Origin: Zelopaecilomyces penicillatus
Lineage: Eukaryota; Ascomycota; Sordariomycetes; Hypocreales; Pseudodiploosporaceae
NCBI GenBank assembly: GCA_005765155.1
Contig: VCCP01000007.1
Location: forward strand, 2,249,501 to 2,313,500
Direction of reading: 5' to 3'
DNA length: 64,000 bases
Positions 1 through 12,900 of this stretch are shown here, piece after piece. Under the pieces are notes generated by a model. It was not told where the DNA came from. It made no database searches and saw only the letters and a program-made list of their open reading frames with translations. Every line of letters starts with the position of its first letter. The stretch's first letter is position 1. The position numbers were made by a program, and so were the translations under genes.

Positions 1-555
1 TACGCCGCCAATATCTGGAAGAAGGCGAACCCTCTGGGCATGGGCACTATCTACAACCTCGGCTGCTACCCCGTCTCGCTGCTACACCTCATCATGGAAG
101 CCGCATACGGCTCCGACGCCTGGGAGAAGCGTCAAGTCACCGGCCTCGGCAACGTCTCCACCGAAGGCTCCGTCCACGTCCGCGACGCCAGTCTCAACGT
201 CCGCTTCGACGCCGGCGTGCTCGCCACGATCCAATCCACCGACTCCTTCGGCAACGACTTCTCCTTCGCCGTACAAGGCGACAAGGCGCGCCTCCGATTC
301 CGCACAAACCCTTGGTTACCGCTTGCTGGTGACAATGTCATCGAGCTGCGGCCCTATGGCGGCGGTGAAGTCGAGGAGATTGTGGTGCCTGCGCAGTTGG
401 ATGCCTTTGGACACCAGGTTAAGCGGGTGGAGGAGTGTGTTGCTGCAGGTGTAAAAGAGGCGCCGCGGCCGTCGCCGACGTGGGCGAATTCGGTGGAGAT
501 TATGGGACTTTTGACGGAGTGGGAGACGGATATCAAGAAGCGAAGCGGTAATTAA
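1..555 (+). CDS. Gfo/Idh/MocA-family NAD(P)-dependent oxidoreductase, C-terminal part (5' end outside window)
   Basis: The reading frame is open from the first base and ends at TAA 553-555, giving 184 visible residues with no intron. This is the C-terminal half of a glucose-fructose-oxidoreductase-type enzyme. The segment GTIYNLGCYPVSLLHLI is the hallmark at the start of the C-terminal alpha/beta domain, which in the family forms the substrate pocket and dimer sheet. It is followed by the expected strands (LNVRFDAGVLATIQST, and a RLRF strand with a nearby NPW). The Rossmann domain and the catalytic EKP motif lie upstream of the window. By family resemblance it is closest to fungal dihydrodiol dehydrogenase or D-xylose 1-dehydrogenase (NADP+) proteins. 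The substrate cannot be fixed from this part. The first ATG seen (40) is internal and not the start. It converges with the gene at 930-2733. Confidence 0.88.
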   Translation, partial: YAANIWKKANPLGMGTIYNLGCYPVSLLHLIMEAAYGSDAWEKRQVTGLGNVSTEGSVHVRDASLNVRFDAGVLATIQSTDSFGNDFSFAVQGDKARLRFRTNPWLPLAGDNVIELRPYGGGEVEEIVVPAQLDAFGHQVKRVEECVAAGVKEAPRPSPTWANSVEIMGLLTEWETDIKKRSGN

Positions 556-929
556 TTGGAAAAGACTTGGGTTCTTTGGAAAACATGGGCATGGCATGGG
601 GGGTAAAAAATGGCATTTCCTAGACTGGGATCAGTCCAGGATCAGAAAGCTTGAATATAATGAAACGCTGGTTCATCATGATGATAGTATGGTATGGCCC
701 ATCGAATATCTTGAATCGAAAACTACCTAGATATGGGGCTGGGTTCATTATCTACCTCAACGTCTTTTTCACAGTTATGAACTTGAACATGCTCATCTTT
801 GCTGTAAAGTAAATACCATTCATTTCATGTTACATCTCTATCGTTTATGGACATTATCATTATTTACTATATCCAAGTCTCCCACGATAGCCCGATACCC
901 CTTTTTATTTCCCCTTTTCTCACATCTTT
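556..929. other. Tail-to-tail intergenic region
   Basis: These 374 bp separate two convergent genes and must hold both 3' UTRs. The sequence is AT-rich with no coding frame. I see no defined terminator or repeat. Confidence 0.6.
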
Positions 930-2733
930 TTAAACTGCATATCCACCCGAGTTAATCTGTCTAGGTTCACCCGCAGCCTCAAACGTCCCATTCGGCAGCA
1001 ATTTCAATCCCTGAGCCGAGCTGAGCCCCGGCGCAGTCCATGTAATATTATGGCCCAGCGAAGACAAGTACGCAACAGTCGAGTTATCATACGCGTACTC
1101 GACGGAGATGACGTTGGGCACCAGCTGGTCATGGATACGGGGCTTAGCAAGTGCCTGGGCAATGGTGAGCTTGCCGTCGATGAGGTGGATCGTGTTCTGG
1201 ATAGTTGAAGTGGTGATGCGGCTGCCACCAGCGGCACCGACAGCGAAGGAGAGCTTGCCGTCGGCGGATTCGGCAATGATGGGTGAGATGGAAGAGAGAG
1301 GGCGCTTGCCAGGGCGCACGAAGTTGGCAGGGCTGGGGATGTAGCCAAAGGCATTTGTGACGTTGGGGATGCTAAAGTCGTTCATTTCATTGTTCATGAT
1401 GATACCTGTTTCTGGCACCATGAGCCGCGAGCCAAACAACAGATTGACAGTTGTTGTCAGGGAGATAGCAAGTCCGCTGGCATCAGCAGCCACCATGTGC
1501 GAAGTACCAGGTGTCTCAAGCGACTCAAGGCCTTCGGGGTCGTAGTGCTTCACATCCTGAGTGCGCAAGTCAGAGATCTTGGAGCGGATCTCAACACCCG
1601 TCTTGGCAGCAATCATGTTGCGCGTATAATCCGCCATGCCCTTGACGAACGAAGGATCACCAATCTTTGTGCGCTGGCCGTACGCGAACCGCATAGCCTC
1701 ATCGAGCCGATGTGTCGACAGGTTCAGCTGCTTAGGGTCGCTGAACCCTTCATACCCGCTTACGGTGTTGAGCGCGCTCAGGGCCACAGGTCCACCGGAC
1801 GGTGCGTTCGTGCTGGTGAGCTTGAAGCCGCGGTACTTGATGTTAAGAGGCTCACGATGCGCAACGGTGTAGTTCTTGAGATCCTGCATCGTCATGGTGC
1901 CGTTTGATTTGCGCAGCGCGCGGATCGTCGCTTCGCCAATGGCGCCGGTGTAAAAGGCATCTGCGCCATAGGTAGCAATAGCCTCGAGGGTGTTTGCGTA
2001 GCGCCGGCGCGTCATGATCTCGCCGAGCTTGACGAGACGGCCGCGAGGTGCAAAGTCGGGCGCCCAGGCTGGGTCGTCGGTGAGGAAGTTGTTGGGGGTG
2101 GTGGCTTTGATGTACTTGACGAGATCCTCGTTGACGCGGAAGCCGAAGCGGGCGAGTTTGATGGAGGGGGCGATGACCTTGGCCCAGGGGAGGACGCCGT
2201 ACTTTGTGTGGATGTACTCGGTGCCTCTGATTTCACCGGGGACGCCGCTGTATAAGTGAGGTTTGTTAGTATTCGCGATGCTCGTGATGAAGTGATGGGC
2301 TCATTCTGTGGACTCACCTTGCCAACCCGCCAAGTCTGCTCGCCGGCTCATTGTTCTTATACATATCCTCAAACGCCGCCGCCGCCGCCGTCTCCCGAAA
2401 ATCCACAAACTCATACTTGCCCTTGGGCGACCGAATCAGCCCGAAGCCTCCGCCGCCAATACCGCTATGGTACATGCCGATTGTGCCAACGCAGAAGATG
2501 GTGCCTACAATGGCATCGGCCGCGTTGCCGCCGTCAAGAAGCAGCTGTGTGCCAATCTTGCTGCAGACGTCCGTCTCGGAGGCGACGGCGCCGCGTTTGG
2601 GGGTCTTGGGCTGAGAGCCATAGTTGGGAAGGGTTACTGAGATTGGTGATGGCGAGGCTTCGGTGAGGGGGAGGGAGGCGAGGAGGATGAGGAAGAGGGG
2701 CTTGGCCACCGAGGTGAGGGCGAATTGGACCAT
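930..2733 (-). CDS. Secreted gamma-glutamyltranspeptidase (GGT), two exons
   Basis: Exons on the reverse strand are 2733-2318 and 2247-930. The 70-bp intron has donor GTGAGT, branch CTAAC and acceptor ACAG. The product is 577 aa. Residues 1-26 form a signal peptide (hydrophobic LFLILLASLPL). The DGGNAADA motif near residue 68, SGVPGE at the exon junction (139-144), the autocatalytic Thr387 in GTSH, NNEMNDFS and GGSR are all recognisable family landmarks. GGTs are made as a proenzyme that cleaves itself before the catalytic Thr, then hydrolyse or transfer the gamma-glutamyl group of glutathione and its conjugates. Secretion suggests extracellular or vacuolar glutathione turnover. The signature after the Thr deviates slightly (H-M-V-A where S/T is usual after H-x). 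Length is normal for the family. The ATG has a good context and the signal peptide supports this start. Confidence 0.95.
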
Positions 2734-3164
2734 GGCTGGATTGGTGGTGGATTGAGATTAAAAGAGTTGAACAGAGGGTCGGTCGTGTTAGAGCTTGACA
2801 CGCAAAGCTGTCTGGCCTCACCAAACTAGGCGTTTGCTCTTCTAGAATGTCTTGAAGATGTTCGAATCCTGCATCCACAAACCTAACTTGAGGGAGCTTG
2901 ACCTCTACTTATACAACCCAATGTTTTTTCCCCCAAAGCTCCAAAAGCTTACTCCCATAATGGCTAATTAAGGTTGCTGCGCATCCCCCATACGGCTGGC
3001 TAGCCCGTCCCAACGTGGGTCATAGCAGAACCCCGATACTACCCCGATACATAATGCCAACTGAGCTTTGTCCAATAAGCGAATGCACCCATGTAGATGT
3101 CGCCATCTTGCGATGAGTATCTTACTGGGTGTGTTTTTTTTTTTGTTTACTCTTCTCCTATTGT

Positions 3165-3200
<36 letters not shown>

Positions 3201-6066
3201 ATCCCCCCATGTCACCTAATCGGTTGCATTTCTCTTGTTCTTGGAGGTGGAGGTGTTGCTGTTGTTCATTCTTCTCCGCATACGGTCCGCGTTCTAGCGG
3301 CAAACACACGGAAGGATAGATTAGACTCTGTGGAGCATCGGGGAAAATGTAGAGAACTATTGGAAAAAAGTGAATTCTAGATTTGAGTCTGAGAAGATTG
3401 GCTATCATGGGTAATGGTTATGGGGTGGGTATGGTTTCTTCCGCACACACAACTAGACCGAGGACCGGAGCTGGCAACATCCATCCATCCATCCAATGAT
3501 CCATTCAATCATCTACCCATTCATTCAATCGGTACGCTCTAATCTCGGTCGTTAACCTGGGATGAAGAAAAAAGAGAATAAAAAAACACCAGAACTCACG
3601 CATACGGGCTATGAGAGCGGGCTGTTGGCCTGACAGGGCGCAACGCACGGTTTTTGAGGCTGGGGAAATTGCGACATTGACGTCGCATCGGAGATGGGGA
3701 TCTGCACGCCTCATACCCGAGGAGGGCCCCGCCAGTGTGTGTGTGTGTGTTGGACGATGTCCTCTCTTTTTTTTTTTGTAATGATTATTCGAGGGTCTCT
3801 CTTGTCGTCCCAACTTGCGAGACGGAGGCTAGAACGAACGGCTTACGGAGTGATTATTAGAACAGGGGGGGGACGATATGCAGAGTGAGCATACAACGCA
3901 TGGTGTGTTGTTGCTAATAAGGGTTAGGGCTGTGGAGGTGTTTCTGCAACACTTGCCCTGGCAGAAGAAACATATGCCCCATTTGGATATGATTGAACGG
4001 GCACTCTATGCCTTTTTTTTTCTCTCTCTGATTATTAGCCTATAGACGATCACTTAACATTAGTTACCCTACGGCTCCCACTGCAGGAACGGGCGCCTCG
4101 TTGCTTCTGCCGTCTTTTTCCTTTCCTTTCCAGAAATCAACAAACGGCGCACCCGAACGAGGCGTTATCAGATCCCCACCGACCTATATCAGCTCTTCCC
4201 CACACATGTCGGTAATCCACTGTAGATCCCTGTCGATGGTGCCTTGTGGTGCGCCTGTATATTGGTCAACGGTATCTGCCGTTGAATTTATAGGGAACTT
4301 AAAACGGCCTGTCACCTAAACTCCGCTCCATCCCCGTATTATAGATGGTGGGACAATGGGAAGCGTGCTGTCTTACCGCCAAAATAACCTTTCCCCAGAG
4401 TTTACCTAATAGGGCAACTTGGGCCCGGGGCTTAAACTAATTGTGTCAAACTATCGAATACGGGGTATTCCATTCGTATAATAGAACGAGATGTCAGAGC
4501 TGTTGTTTATCTTGCAAGTCGATGTGGAAACTGCATGTAAAGTAGAGCTGTGATGATGTCCATTCCAAGTGTCATAGTCTGAGAACGTAGCATCCCGCAG
4601 TGCTTACCCGATACCTATTTTGCCTCCATTGGGGCATGGATAGCCGTTTTGTTCAATTCGTTTCTCTTCAACACACTCAACGCTGATCAATCCCGGTCAT
4701 CGTTGCCGCCGCCTTCCAAGCCTATGCTGGCGTAGAAGCGCGCCAGAAAGAAAATCCCCTGCCAAGTTGCCAAGCTACCTCGCCCATGCCGGCACACCAA
4801 GTGAAATAAATACCCGAGGTACTAGTTCCAAGGTTATGTTTATTGTTCTAGGTAATACTTGACATTCCATTTCCTGCCTGCCGCTGTCGGACCTCCAAAT
4901 TCATCATTTTCCCACATAAAAGACTCCACAGGCTGGTGGATATCGGAGTTTTTGTTTGTTATAGAAACTCAAGATACTGTCTGTCAGCCAGGCCCCCCAG
5001 GGGTGAGAGACTCAAACATGCCAATTTTTTTAATATTTGTAACCCATTCCAGACCATTTTCAAACTATGCCTAAAAAAGAGGCGCCCACGCCATCATCGG
5101 CTCATGTTGGTGCGGTATTTGAGAGGATCGTCAATCAGACGATAAAGTGTACTGCGCGACTCATAGAACATGACGCCGAGTGGGATCGCAATCACGCCCG
5201 CATCTTGGAGATGCCCGACTGTGTGTTACGCCAAGGATTTTTGACAGTTTTTTATTAATTCGATGCGCCCGTAAAAGTCGTCATTTGTTGCCATGATTGC
5301 CGACTATGACGCTTGCATCCGTCGATCTCCGTGAAAGGGGTTTACAAAGATCACATTCCACTGCGATTTTTCTGGAATTGATTAGTAGAGTAGACAGTCT
5401 TGGTGCTCTCGTCAGCTCATCAAAGTAGCGTCGGGAGTGGAGTATGGCTATCCGAAAGGTCTAGACACCAGTGCGATGGCTTTTCCTCAAATTTAAAACA
5501 CGCATATAAACCGAGAGTACTGGCATTCTTCTAGAACACACACACAATTTTCATCCAGTAAGTTTTGCCAGCCATATGGAGGCTTTGGGTCTAGAAAGGT
5601 CTTCTCCAGGGCATGGCGATGCCGCTCAGGAGTTGTCAAGTAGGTGAATGGCACTGGATGTCACAGGTGCCGCAATTATCGGGCATACCAACAATGTGGT
5701 CTTGCTAGATCCAGTGGCTTTGGCCTCGGCTTTTCTACTGTTGGATTGGTCTTAGGGGGTCCCTGGTGTTTATAAGCATGTTCAAGAATTTTCAAGTGCG
5801 ACAAGTACGGCCTCTTACAATTCCCCGATAAACGTCAGTGGTCGAGTAAGCATATATTTCTTCTATACTTTATTGTACCTCTCTTGCATATATTTCCGCT
5901 ACTCGTAACCTCCTGAAAACATGGTCATCCCTACTTAGCGGCGTGGCTTGCACTAGCAGATAGCTCAAGCATGAAAGCCATATAATAAACGCATACAAAG
6001 CTCCAACAACTATTGACGCCCTCGTCTTCTTTAATAAAAGCTACGATAGCAAATCCCGCCAAACTT
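2734..6066. other. Gene-free region with low-complexity tracts
   Basis: These 3.3 kb hold no convincing coding sequence on either strand. The part next to 2734 is the promoter of the GGT gene. It contains a 34-nt poly(C) run (3167-3200), a CATC microsatellite (about 3480-3496), a TG run (about 3736-3750) and several T runs. Short open frames over the poly(C) encode only proline or glycine runs and are artefacts. Confidence 0.55.
3167..3200. repeat. Poly(C) homopolymer, 34 nt
   Basis: An uninterrupted run of 34 C on the + strand, the longest of at least eight G/C homopolymers of 11 nt or more in this window. It lies about 430 bp upstream of the GGT start. Its reverse strand could fold as a G-quadruplex. 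Confidence 0.97.
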
Positions 6067-6310
6067 CTATCGGCGGCAGCAGCGCCAGCAGTTACCGGCT
6101 CTCTGAGAGAACTAGCTTCTATGTTAGCCAGTGCATCCTAACTATAGGCAAGACGATCCTTTCACGTACATATCCAGCAGGGCATGATGGGCTGCTGAAA
6201 CAGTCTGGCTTGCAAGGTCCGCCTACTCGAGCGACGAGGTTGTTGTCCGAGGGAAGGGCTGTCGCGACCGTAGCGAAAACGAGGGTGAGAATTGTGAAAA
6301 CAGACTTCAT
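6067..6310 (-). CDS. Small secreted cysteine-rich peptide, two exons (58 or 61 aa)
   Basis: Exon 1 (6310-6170) encodes 47 residues: signal peptide MKSVFTILTLVFATVATA, a short LPSDNN linker ending VAR, then GPCKPDCFSSPSCPAGY. Reading on without splicing gives a stop at 6119 and no further cysteine. A GTACGT donor sits exactly after Tyr47 (6169-6164). There are two in-frame acceptors 9 nt apart, AAGCTAG (exon from 6111) and CTCTCAG (exon from 6102), with GCTAAC upstream as branch site. Either joins to an exon ending CWRCCRR and a TAG at 6069-6067. The spliced mature peptide has six cysteines (C-x3-C-x5-C-x11/14-C-x2-C-C), enough for three disulfides. A third AG (ATAG) would give a non-cysteine tail. 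No family recognised; it has the form of a fungal effector or antimicrobial-type peptide, a function not shown here. Confidence 0.6.
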
Positions 6311-7455
6311 CTTGGTGGCGAAAGTAGAGATGTGATGCTTATATCTTGGTTGACCTGGGTTTCTCTGTTATGCTATATGAGAGGCTTGCTCATATTAAAT
6401 ACTTTTTTTGACATTGTCATCCATGCGGGAATTGGTTGTTGCTGGTGATGCTCAATCTGGTTACTCATGATCTCTTGTCAGCTCGCGCTAATGTATCTTG
6501 GATTACCTCACCAAACTCGGTCAAACCAAGAAAGCCTAAATGCCGACTCGGCTGAACAATCACACCTTTCTGGTGCACCAAGACAGTCCAACAAACGCAT
6601 TTTATCTACCAGAAGCTACCCAATCGTGGCGAGAAATGGGGGCATGGGAGCATGTGCGCAAATCAAGGGTGTTGCTTTTAGTGAGCTTGCTGAGTTAACA
6701 CGGTGCCTTGAATGACAAACAGGTGCAGTTCATCAGGCCGCACTCAGATAGTCGCATTTCTTGTCAGTCTATTAGTCTTTTGATGCTTTATTTGGACGGC
6801 AGAGGTCCATATAAGAAATAATACAGTTGGGAGCTGAAGGAAGCCCACTTTATAGACTATGTCAGCTCATGTATTATATCCCCGCTATATATATGAATTA
6901 GGTTTCATATCTTGCAGAAATTAGGTTGCATGTATACTTTTGGGTGTATAGTTAACAACCTTGAAGGAAGTTCGGCGATGCCCTCCTAATGTGTGGGTGT
7001 GTTCGATGGAGGTGAATGCGGAAACGGTGCTACTTAACACCTATTCAGCATTTCCAATCAAAACCGTTGCTTGAAGGCACATATTACTTTAAATAAAGTA
7101 TTTATTGAGTGGCTAGCATCAGTGCTACCGCTTCAGCGGGGAACTACTGCTGAAACTTTGGGAGTAGTGAGTAGAAGTTGATATAAATATGAGTTCGTTT
7201 TAAACTCATAGGGCACAATATAGTCATCTGGCGGCCCAAATATGGTATCAGAGATGATTCCATTCAGGTTGCCATACTACGTCATATCAGATTCGGATCC
7301 CTCAATAAACCCCTGAATTCGTGTCTAGCAATTACCATCCGACCTGTCCACAAGATTGGCATGGCTTCAAATGTCTTGCTTACCTCACTGAATATGACTG
7401 CATATTCTACAACTCCTGGCTAGGTTCACTTCTTTTAACATCACCATTTTACCGC
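6311..7455. other. Gene-free region upstream of the small secreted peptide
   Basis: Promoter side of the peptide gene and 3' side of dihydroorotase. AT-rich, with no coding frame supported on either strand and no repeat noticed. Confidence 0.5.
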
Positions 7456-8849
7456 TCAAGCCAGCCATCGCACACTAAACACAGGAGTTGCAGCCCTCAG
7501 CATCCCCACCTCAACTTTTCCATCATCACTCTTGACGCTTTCGGGAATCGTTTCGCCCTTTCTCTCCAACAAAATTCTGGGCGCTTCTTCAGGAAGCTTG
7601 TAAAAGCGCCTTCCATACACGCTGAGGAAGTTGGCAAGGCCTTCTTGAGTAATTTCGTCGTCCTTGATGACACCACGCTCAACTGCTTCTTCGAGCGCTA
7701 GTAAAACAAGCTGGGTGGCGATGGATTGAGTAAAGACACCTGCTGGAACTTGTTCGCCCTTTTTGGAGGCCAGAGGGTGAGGGGCGCTATCAGTGCCGCT
7801 GCGATGGAGTCAGTACTAGAATGATGCTTGGAGGTAGTTGTGAAACACCCATGATCAACAGCCGATACTCACAGGAAGAATTTAGAGTCACCGCTGACGA
7901 CAGCCCTGAGTAGTGCATCTCTGTCCGAGGCAGTTTTGGGAATGGGTTTGCAGAAAGCTAGAGGATCCACGTTGCTCATATCGCCGGTCAGGACGAGGTG
8001 GTGGGCAGTGATGGTAGCTAAACAACGTGCGTGAGCAATACATTCTGCTTAACAATGAGAATCAGTCAACGTGGGAACAAACTAACCACCAACAGTTGGC
8101 CCACAGCTTTTGACAGCCTCAATGGCTGCGCTGGTGGAGCAATGTTCCAGGACAATCCGCAGCCGTGGGTGGTCACTGTGGATTTTCTTCAACGTCGGTA
8201 GGAACGCTTCCTCGAGTGAAACATCATCTGCAGGTGCCGTGCATGTCTCTCCGTGAAGGTTCAAGACGATGTCATGCTTTTCCATTTCTGCAAACACTGC
8301 AGCGAAGCCATCGATAGAAATGACACCAGACTCGGAGTTGGTAGTGACACCTAGGTTACATCAGCCCCTTCCCCTGAAAGCTAATCCAGTCCAAGTCAAG
8401 TCATTTGGAGTTTACCTTTTGGATACATTTTGACTCCGCTGATACCAGCAGCTGCAGCTTCTGCAATTACCTCGGGGGTGATTGATTCGTGGAGCTGGGT
8501 AGAGATGTTAGAGAATTACGCTTGGAGCGGCATAGATGGTGTTTACCAAGAGAACTTACATATAGCGACATGAGATACTTGACTTTTGGCTCAATTGCTT
8601 GCAGGCGACCTTGGTATTCTAGAGCCTGTGCAACAGTCGTGATAGGAGGTTGCAGATTAGGCTGTCCTGTGTTAGTAGTGTGCTCCAAAACCACCACCTC
8701 TAGACCTTACTTACCATGACAAAAACCGTATCAACCCCACCATCACGAATGAGAGGAACCACCAACTCCATCATTTCGCCCTGCCGGAGATGCACGTGCA
8801 TATCGGCCGAGGCTGGCAGCTCCAGTGACTGTGTCTCCTTGAGCTTCAT
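7456..8849 (-). CDS. Dihydroorotase (monofunctional, class II), six exons
   Basis: Exons on the reverse strand: 8849-8715, 8661-8560, 8494-8416, 8350-8087, 8017-7873, 7798-7456. The introns (53, 65, 65, 69 and 74 bp) all have GTRNGT-like donors and AG acceptors, and phase is preserved throughout. The product is 355 aa, the normal size for URA4/PyrC-type enzymes. Metal ligands visible are H18-x-H20 (DMHVHLRQG), Lys101 of GVKMYPKG (carboxylated in the family), His138 in NLHGE, His175 in LEHCSTSAA and the Asp of GTDSAPHP. It interconverts carbamoyl aspartate and dihydroorotate in cytosolic pyrimidine synthesis. It points away from the synthetase at 9929-12953 and as a housekeeping gene probably marks the left edge of that locus. 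It is equivalent to yeast URA4, but I leave the symbol empty because local nomenclature is unknown. Confidence 0.96.
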
Positions 8850-9928
8850 TGTGTATGCCGTGTATTTGTGAGGCTGTAGGCAGTATTTTACGCAGATTTT
8901 GGCACGTTGTTCAAGGGTAGGCTTGATTTTCTATCTCGATTTCACCCCGCCAAAGAAAATGTTTTGTTTCGGTGGTTGATGGAGCGGCTGCCCCGCATTG
9001 CATCATCGGTTCTTATCGCAGATTATCCTAGCCACATCTGCCAGCGCCACACCTCTTGATCCACGCTCGCCGCCACAGCATCCAACTGCCCACCGGGCCC
9101 TCACGTGCTCTTGCACGTTCCTCTCCTTCCAATGTGTTGTTGGTCCGACAGCCTGTTACTTTCATCTCCTCTTTTCCGTTTTGCACACCAAATTCGACGA
9201 AAAAAGACGTCCTGTGACGTTTTGGGCGCTTTGCATTGCCAATATGAGCCCCTTTGGATGGATATTTTTCAGTAATGGCCTCTGCTGCTAACCCTGCGAT
9301 GCCGTCATTCTCACCTGCAACCCTGCACGACGCTCCGTCCAACCGGGACTGAGCGGGAATCGCCGCTCAGTAACAAAACATACCTGCAGAACTACCGTAA
9401 CTGAACACAGTCAGCTGCAGCCGCTCGGGCAACAATGCTTCCTCAACCCTCGGCTGGTCCCTTGACAGCGTTTTCAGAAAAGGAGGGATGATGATATGCG
9501 TCGGCTCGGCACTCATGAGCTTGTGTTGCTGCATGACCCACGCGACGGGAGACTGGGAGCCGAGATGGAGATCAGGTCGCCAAGCAAATCAACGCACGCA
9601 TTGTTCATCCGTTGGTGGCTCAAGCGCAGCCAGATCGTCAGTGGCATTAACAGCTTGATTCTATTACATCCACAACACCCAGAAACTGGCCATTAACAAA
9701 AGCATGACTTGGATGGCAGCCACCTGGGGAATAGAGATCATCACGCACGCAGAAAACCCCTTGGCTTAAAGCACTTGTCACATGGGCCTCCGGGAAGACA
9801 TTGAAGTTACAAGCGAATCAGGATTCATACCTAACAAAGAGGGAAAAAAAGGGATCACATCCCACACACGCTTTGCCTCCCAGAACTAATTACAGTCATG
9901 TTACTCATACAGAATTGCGGGCCTCAAC
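8850..9928. other. Dihydroorotase promoter / synthetase 3' flank
   Basis: About 1.1 kb between two genes on the same strand. It holds the dihydroorotase promoter (a CACGTG box at about 9102) and the synthetase 3' UTR. Open frames here lack codon structure and I call no gene. Confidence 0.5.
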
Positions 9929-12900
9929 TTACACCCCTCGCCTCTTCATTACGGCCTTGAAGATCCTAGCGAAATCTGCCATGTGGTCCCTGTTCAGCAT
10001 CTTGGCATGGATGCCAGGACAGTCATGGAATTCTGCTTCGGCTCGAGAGAAGTCTGACCACCTTCCCAACCTGTTTTCTCGCCAGTCTTGCCTGTCCTTG
10101 GCTGCGTATGTTGGAGGATCAGCCACGAAAACGTCTAGCTGCGCGACCTTGCCAATAGGCTCGTATGTTTCCACATTGACCCGGAAATTCTCAGCAATGT
10201 CACTGATGAGGGCTAGTCGCTCTGCATCAACTGCTAGGGCCATGGTGCGCTCAGGGTCGCCAATGGCCAGGATGTGAGCGATGGCTGCATCCTGGTCAAG
10301 GGTGTGCATATGCGGGGTGATGTCGACCATCGTTGGCTCATCAATCAGCTCAAGGAAGAATGCAATATGCAGCAGCACATCAATCCAGTCCAGGTTCTGC
10401 ACGTAGTGTGCAATATGTGGCGGATAATCAATGCTGGCAAGGAAGCGAACCTCCTGACCCTGCGCCTCAAGCACTTTGCCTACCTCATAAGCCAGTGTTG
10501 AGCCTAGGGAGTACCCGGCGATGGCATAGGGGCCCTCTGGTTGGGTCTGTCGTATGTGCTCCGCGTATGTGTCTGCTGTCTCCTGGATTGATTTGAACAG
10601 CCTCTCATTTGGATTGTACCCCCTCGTTCGAACGGCATACACCGGGCGTGTGGGGAAGTGAGCCGCCAGAGCAATGAAAACAAGAATATCACCGCTACCC
10701 GGATGGATGCAGAATAGCGGTGTTTTCGAGCCATTTGTTTGTAGTGGTACGATTGGGTTATACTCTGGTGGCTGCAAAATGAGCCTGTCGATTGACGAGG
10801 CGATGGCACCAATCGTGGGTCTATTTCATTTATGATTAGCTTCGGGGTCTCACAAAAAGCGGCTTTACTTCAGTTTGTCAAAGGAAAGGGTGGCATACTC
10901 AATCAGCAGGACAGACATGGGAATATCGATTTTGGCGCCCAGGGTACGCTGGATCATGGACTTGAGCATAATCAGATTGAACGACGTGATGCCAAGTTCA
11001 AAGATGGATGCATCTACGCTGATCTCATCGGTTGGAATCTCTAACAGGTCGGACAATGCGTTCTGGATTGTCTTTTCTGTGTGAGTTTCCGAGGCACGCC
11101 ACTTGGACTCACGGTAGCGTGTAATGGCATCCGCATCTTGTTGTTCGTGGGCAGCATAGTCGCCCTTTTCAAGTGCGGCGCGTACCTTGGTTCGTGAAAT
11201 CTTGCCTAGAGAGGACTTTTCCAACAACCCTTGGGGGAGAGGGATCAGGTGGGAGGGCTTTCGCCCAGTGATGAGAGAGACAATTTTGACCACTGCCTTT
11301 GCTGCCCCAAATCGTGCCTTATCATCCTCAGGCGCATAGGTGGGAGAATACACAATGGCAATGTCTTCTGTAGGCGAGCCCGCAGCCCGAAATGGAAACG
11401 CCACAGTGAAGGAAGGGGCAACACCAGCAATGCCCTCTTCTTCGATGGCAGTTTCAATCTCAGTCGAACTCCACTTGACTCCGTTGACAATGATGGTGTC
11501 CTTGGTGCGGCCTGCGAGATTTAAGTTGCCCGATGCATCAACCCAGGCGAGATCACCAGTAATGAACCAACCATCAGCTGTAAAGTTCTCAGCTGTGGCT
11601 GTTTTGTTGTTGAAGTACTCCGTAGAGACAACGTCACCAGAGACCTGAAGTTGTCCCACCTCCCCGCGTTGGACATGCTCATTGCCACCCTCGGTACTCA
11701 CTACCCTCATCTCGATGCCGGGGATGCATGTCCCCAAGTTGGCAAACTCAAGATTGTGGGCCACATCGTATGATGGACATGCCCGCGAGTAGATCGATCC
11801 CGCACAAGTCTCTGTCATGCCGAATCCAGGTCGGATGACCTCACCATGAACGCCAAAGCGACGAAGCTCGCGCGTGAGAGCATCACAGGTTGCCACAACA
11901 TTAGACTCTCCACCGGAGATAAGAGCCTTAAGTCGCGACAAGTCGGCACTGACAGCGGGGCTGGCGGCCAGACTCTCGCGGACTTGACTTAGAAAAAAGT
12001 TTGGCGCGAATGTGTAGGCCACTTTATGCGAGCCAAGTAGTTCGATGAAACGCAACGGATCGCGCAGCAGCTCGGATGCTGGGATATGGACTTGATCACT
12101 GCCAAGACTCACTTTGAGCTTGTTAGAGGTGTTGCAATTGCAAAGGGGGTTGGGAGGTGGACAAGAAGACGGAATACATACTCGCATGCAGATGGATCTC
12201 AGTCAAGCTGGCAACGTGGTCCAGGCCGACCCAATTGAGGAAAACATCACCAGTCTCAGTTCCATGATGGGCACTCTTGCCTTGGACTGCCTTGAGAATC
12301 TGACCGTGACCTAGAGGCACAGCTTTGGCACTTCCAGTGCTTCCTGACGTCAACATGAGGACAGCTGGGTCATTCTTCGCCTTGTCGCCGCAGGCTGCGG
12401 GGACGGCGGAATCCTGGGTCAAGGACTCGACTGGGTACAGATGAAGGTCTTCCAAATCGAGAAACTCGGGTACGAGATGTCCTGACGTCAGGATGATGGG
12501 TTCGTTCAAGAGAGCCTGTAAATGACTCAAGTGCTTCTTACGTTGGGTTGTGTCGTTCACAAAGGGTGTTGAGATGGCCGGCAGAACGCCTGCCAGAGTG
12601 GCAGCCCAGAACCACTGAATAGTGTCATATTGGTTGTCGAAATGCAGCAGGAGGATGGATGAGGAGGTCAGGCCGGCGATGCCGCCGATGAGGCGAGCTT
12701 TGTGCTTTGCATCCTGGATGAGATCGGCGTACGAGAGATAAGAAGACTCCAACACATCCTCCTTGCCCTGGGAGTAGAACAACAGGCCGCCAGGGCCATC
12801 CGCAGCTTTCGCCAACAGCTGTGATAGGTTCTGAAGGGAATCAAGAGGTGCGTTGAGCTGCAATGGAGCCTTCTTGACCAAGACAGGCTTGGCTTCCGGC

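Noticed and set aside
2848..2880. tRNA-like GTTCGAATCC segment
   Set aside because: The flanking bases do not form a T-stem or acceptor stem, and no A-box precedes at the right distance; it is part of the GGT upstream region.
3068..3408. Open frames with long proline or glycine runs
   Set aside because: Both are read-throughs of the 34-nt poly(C) homopolymer.
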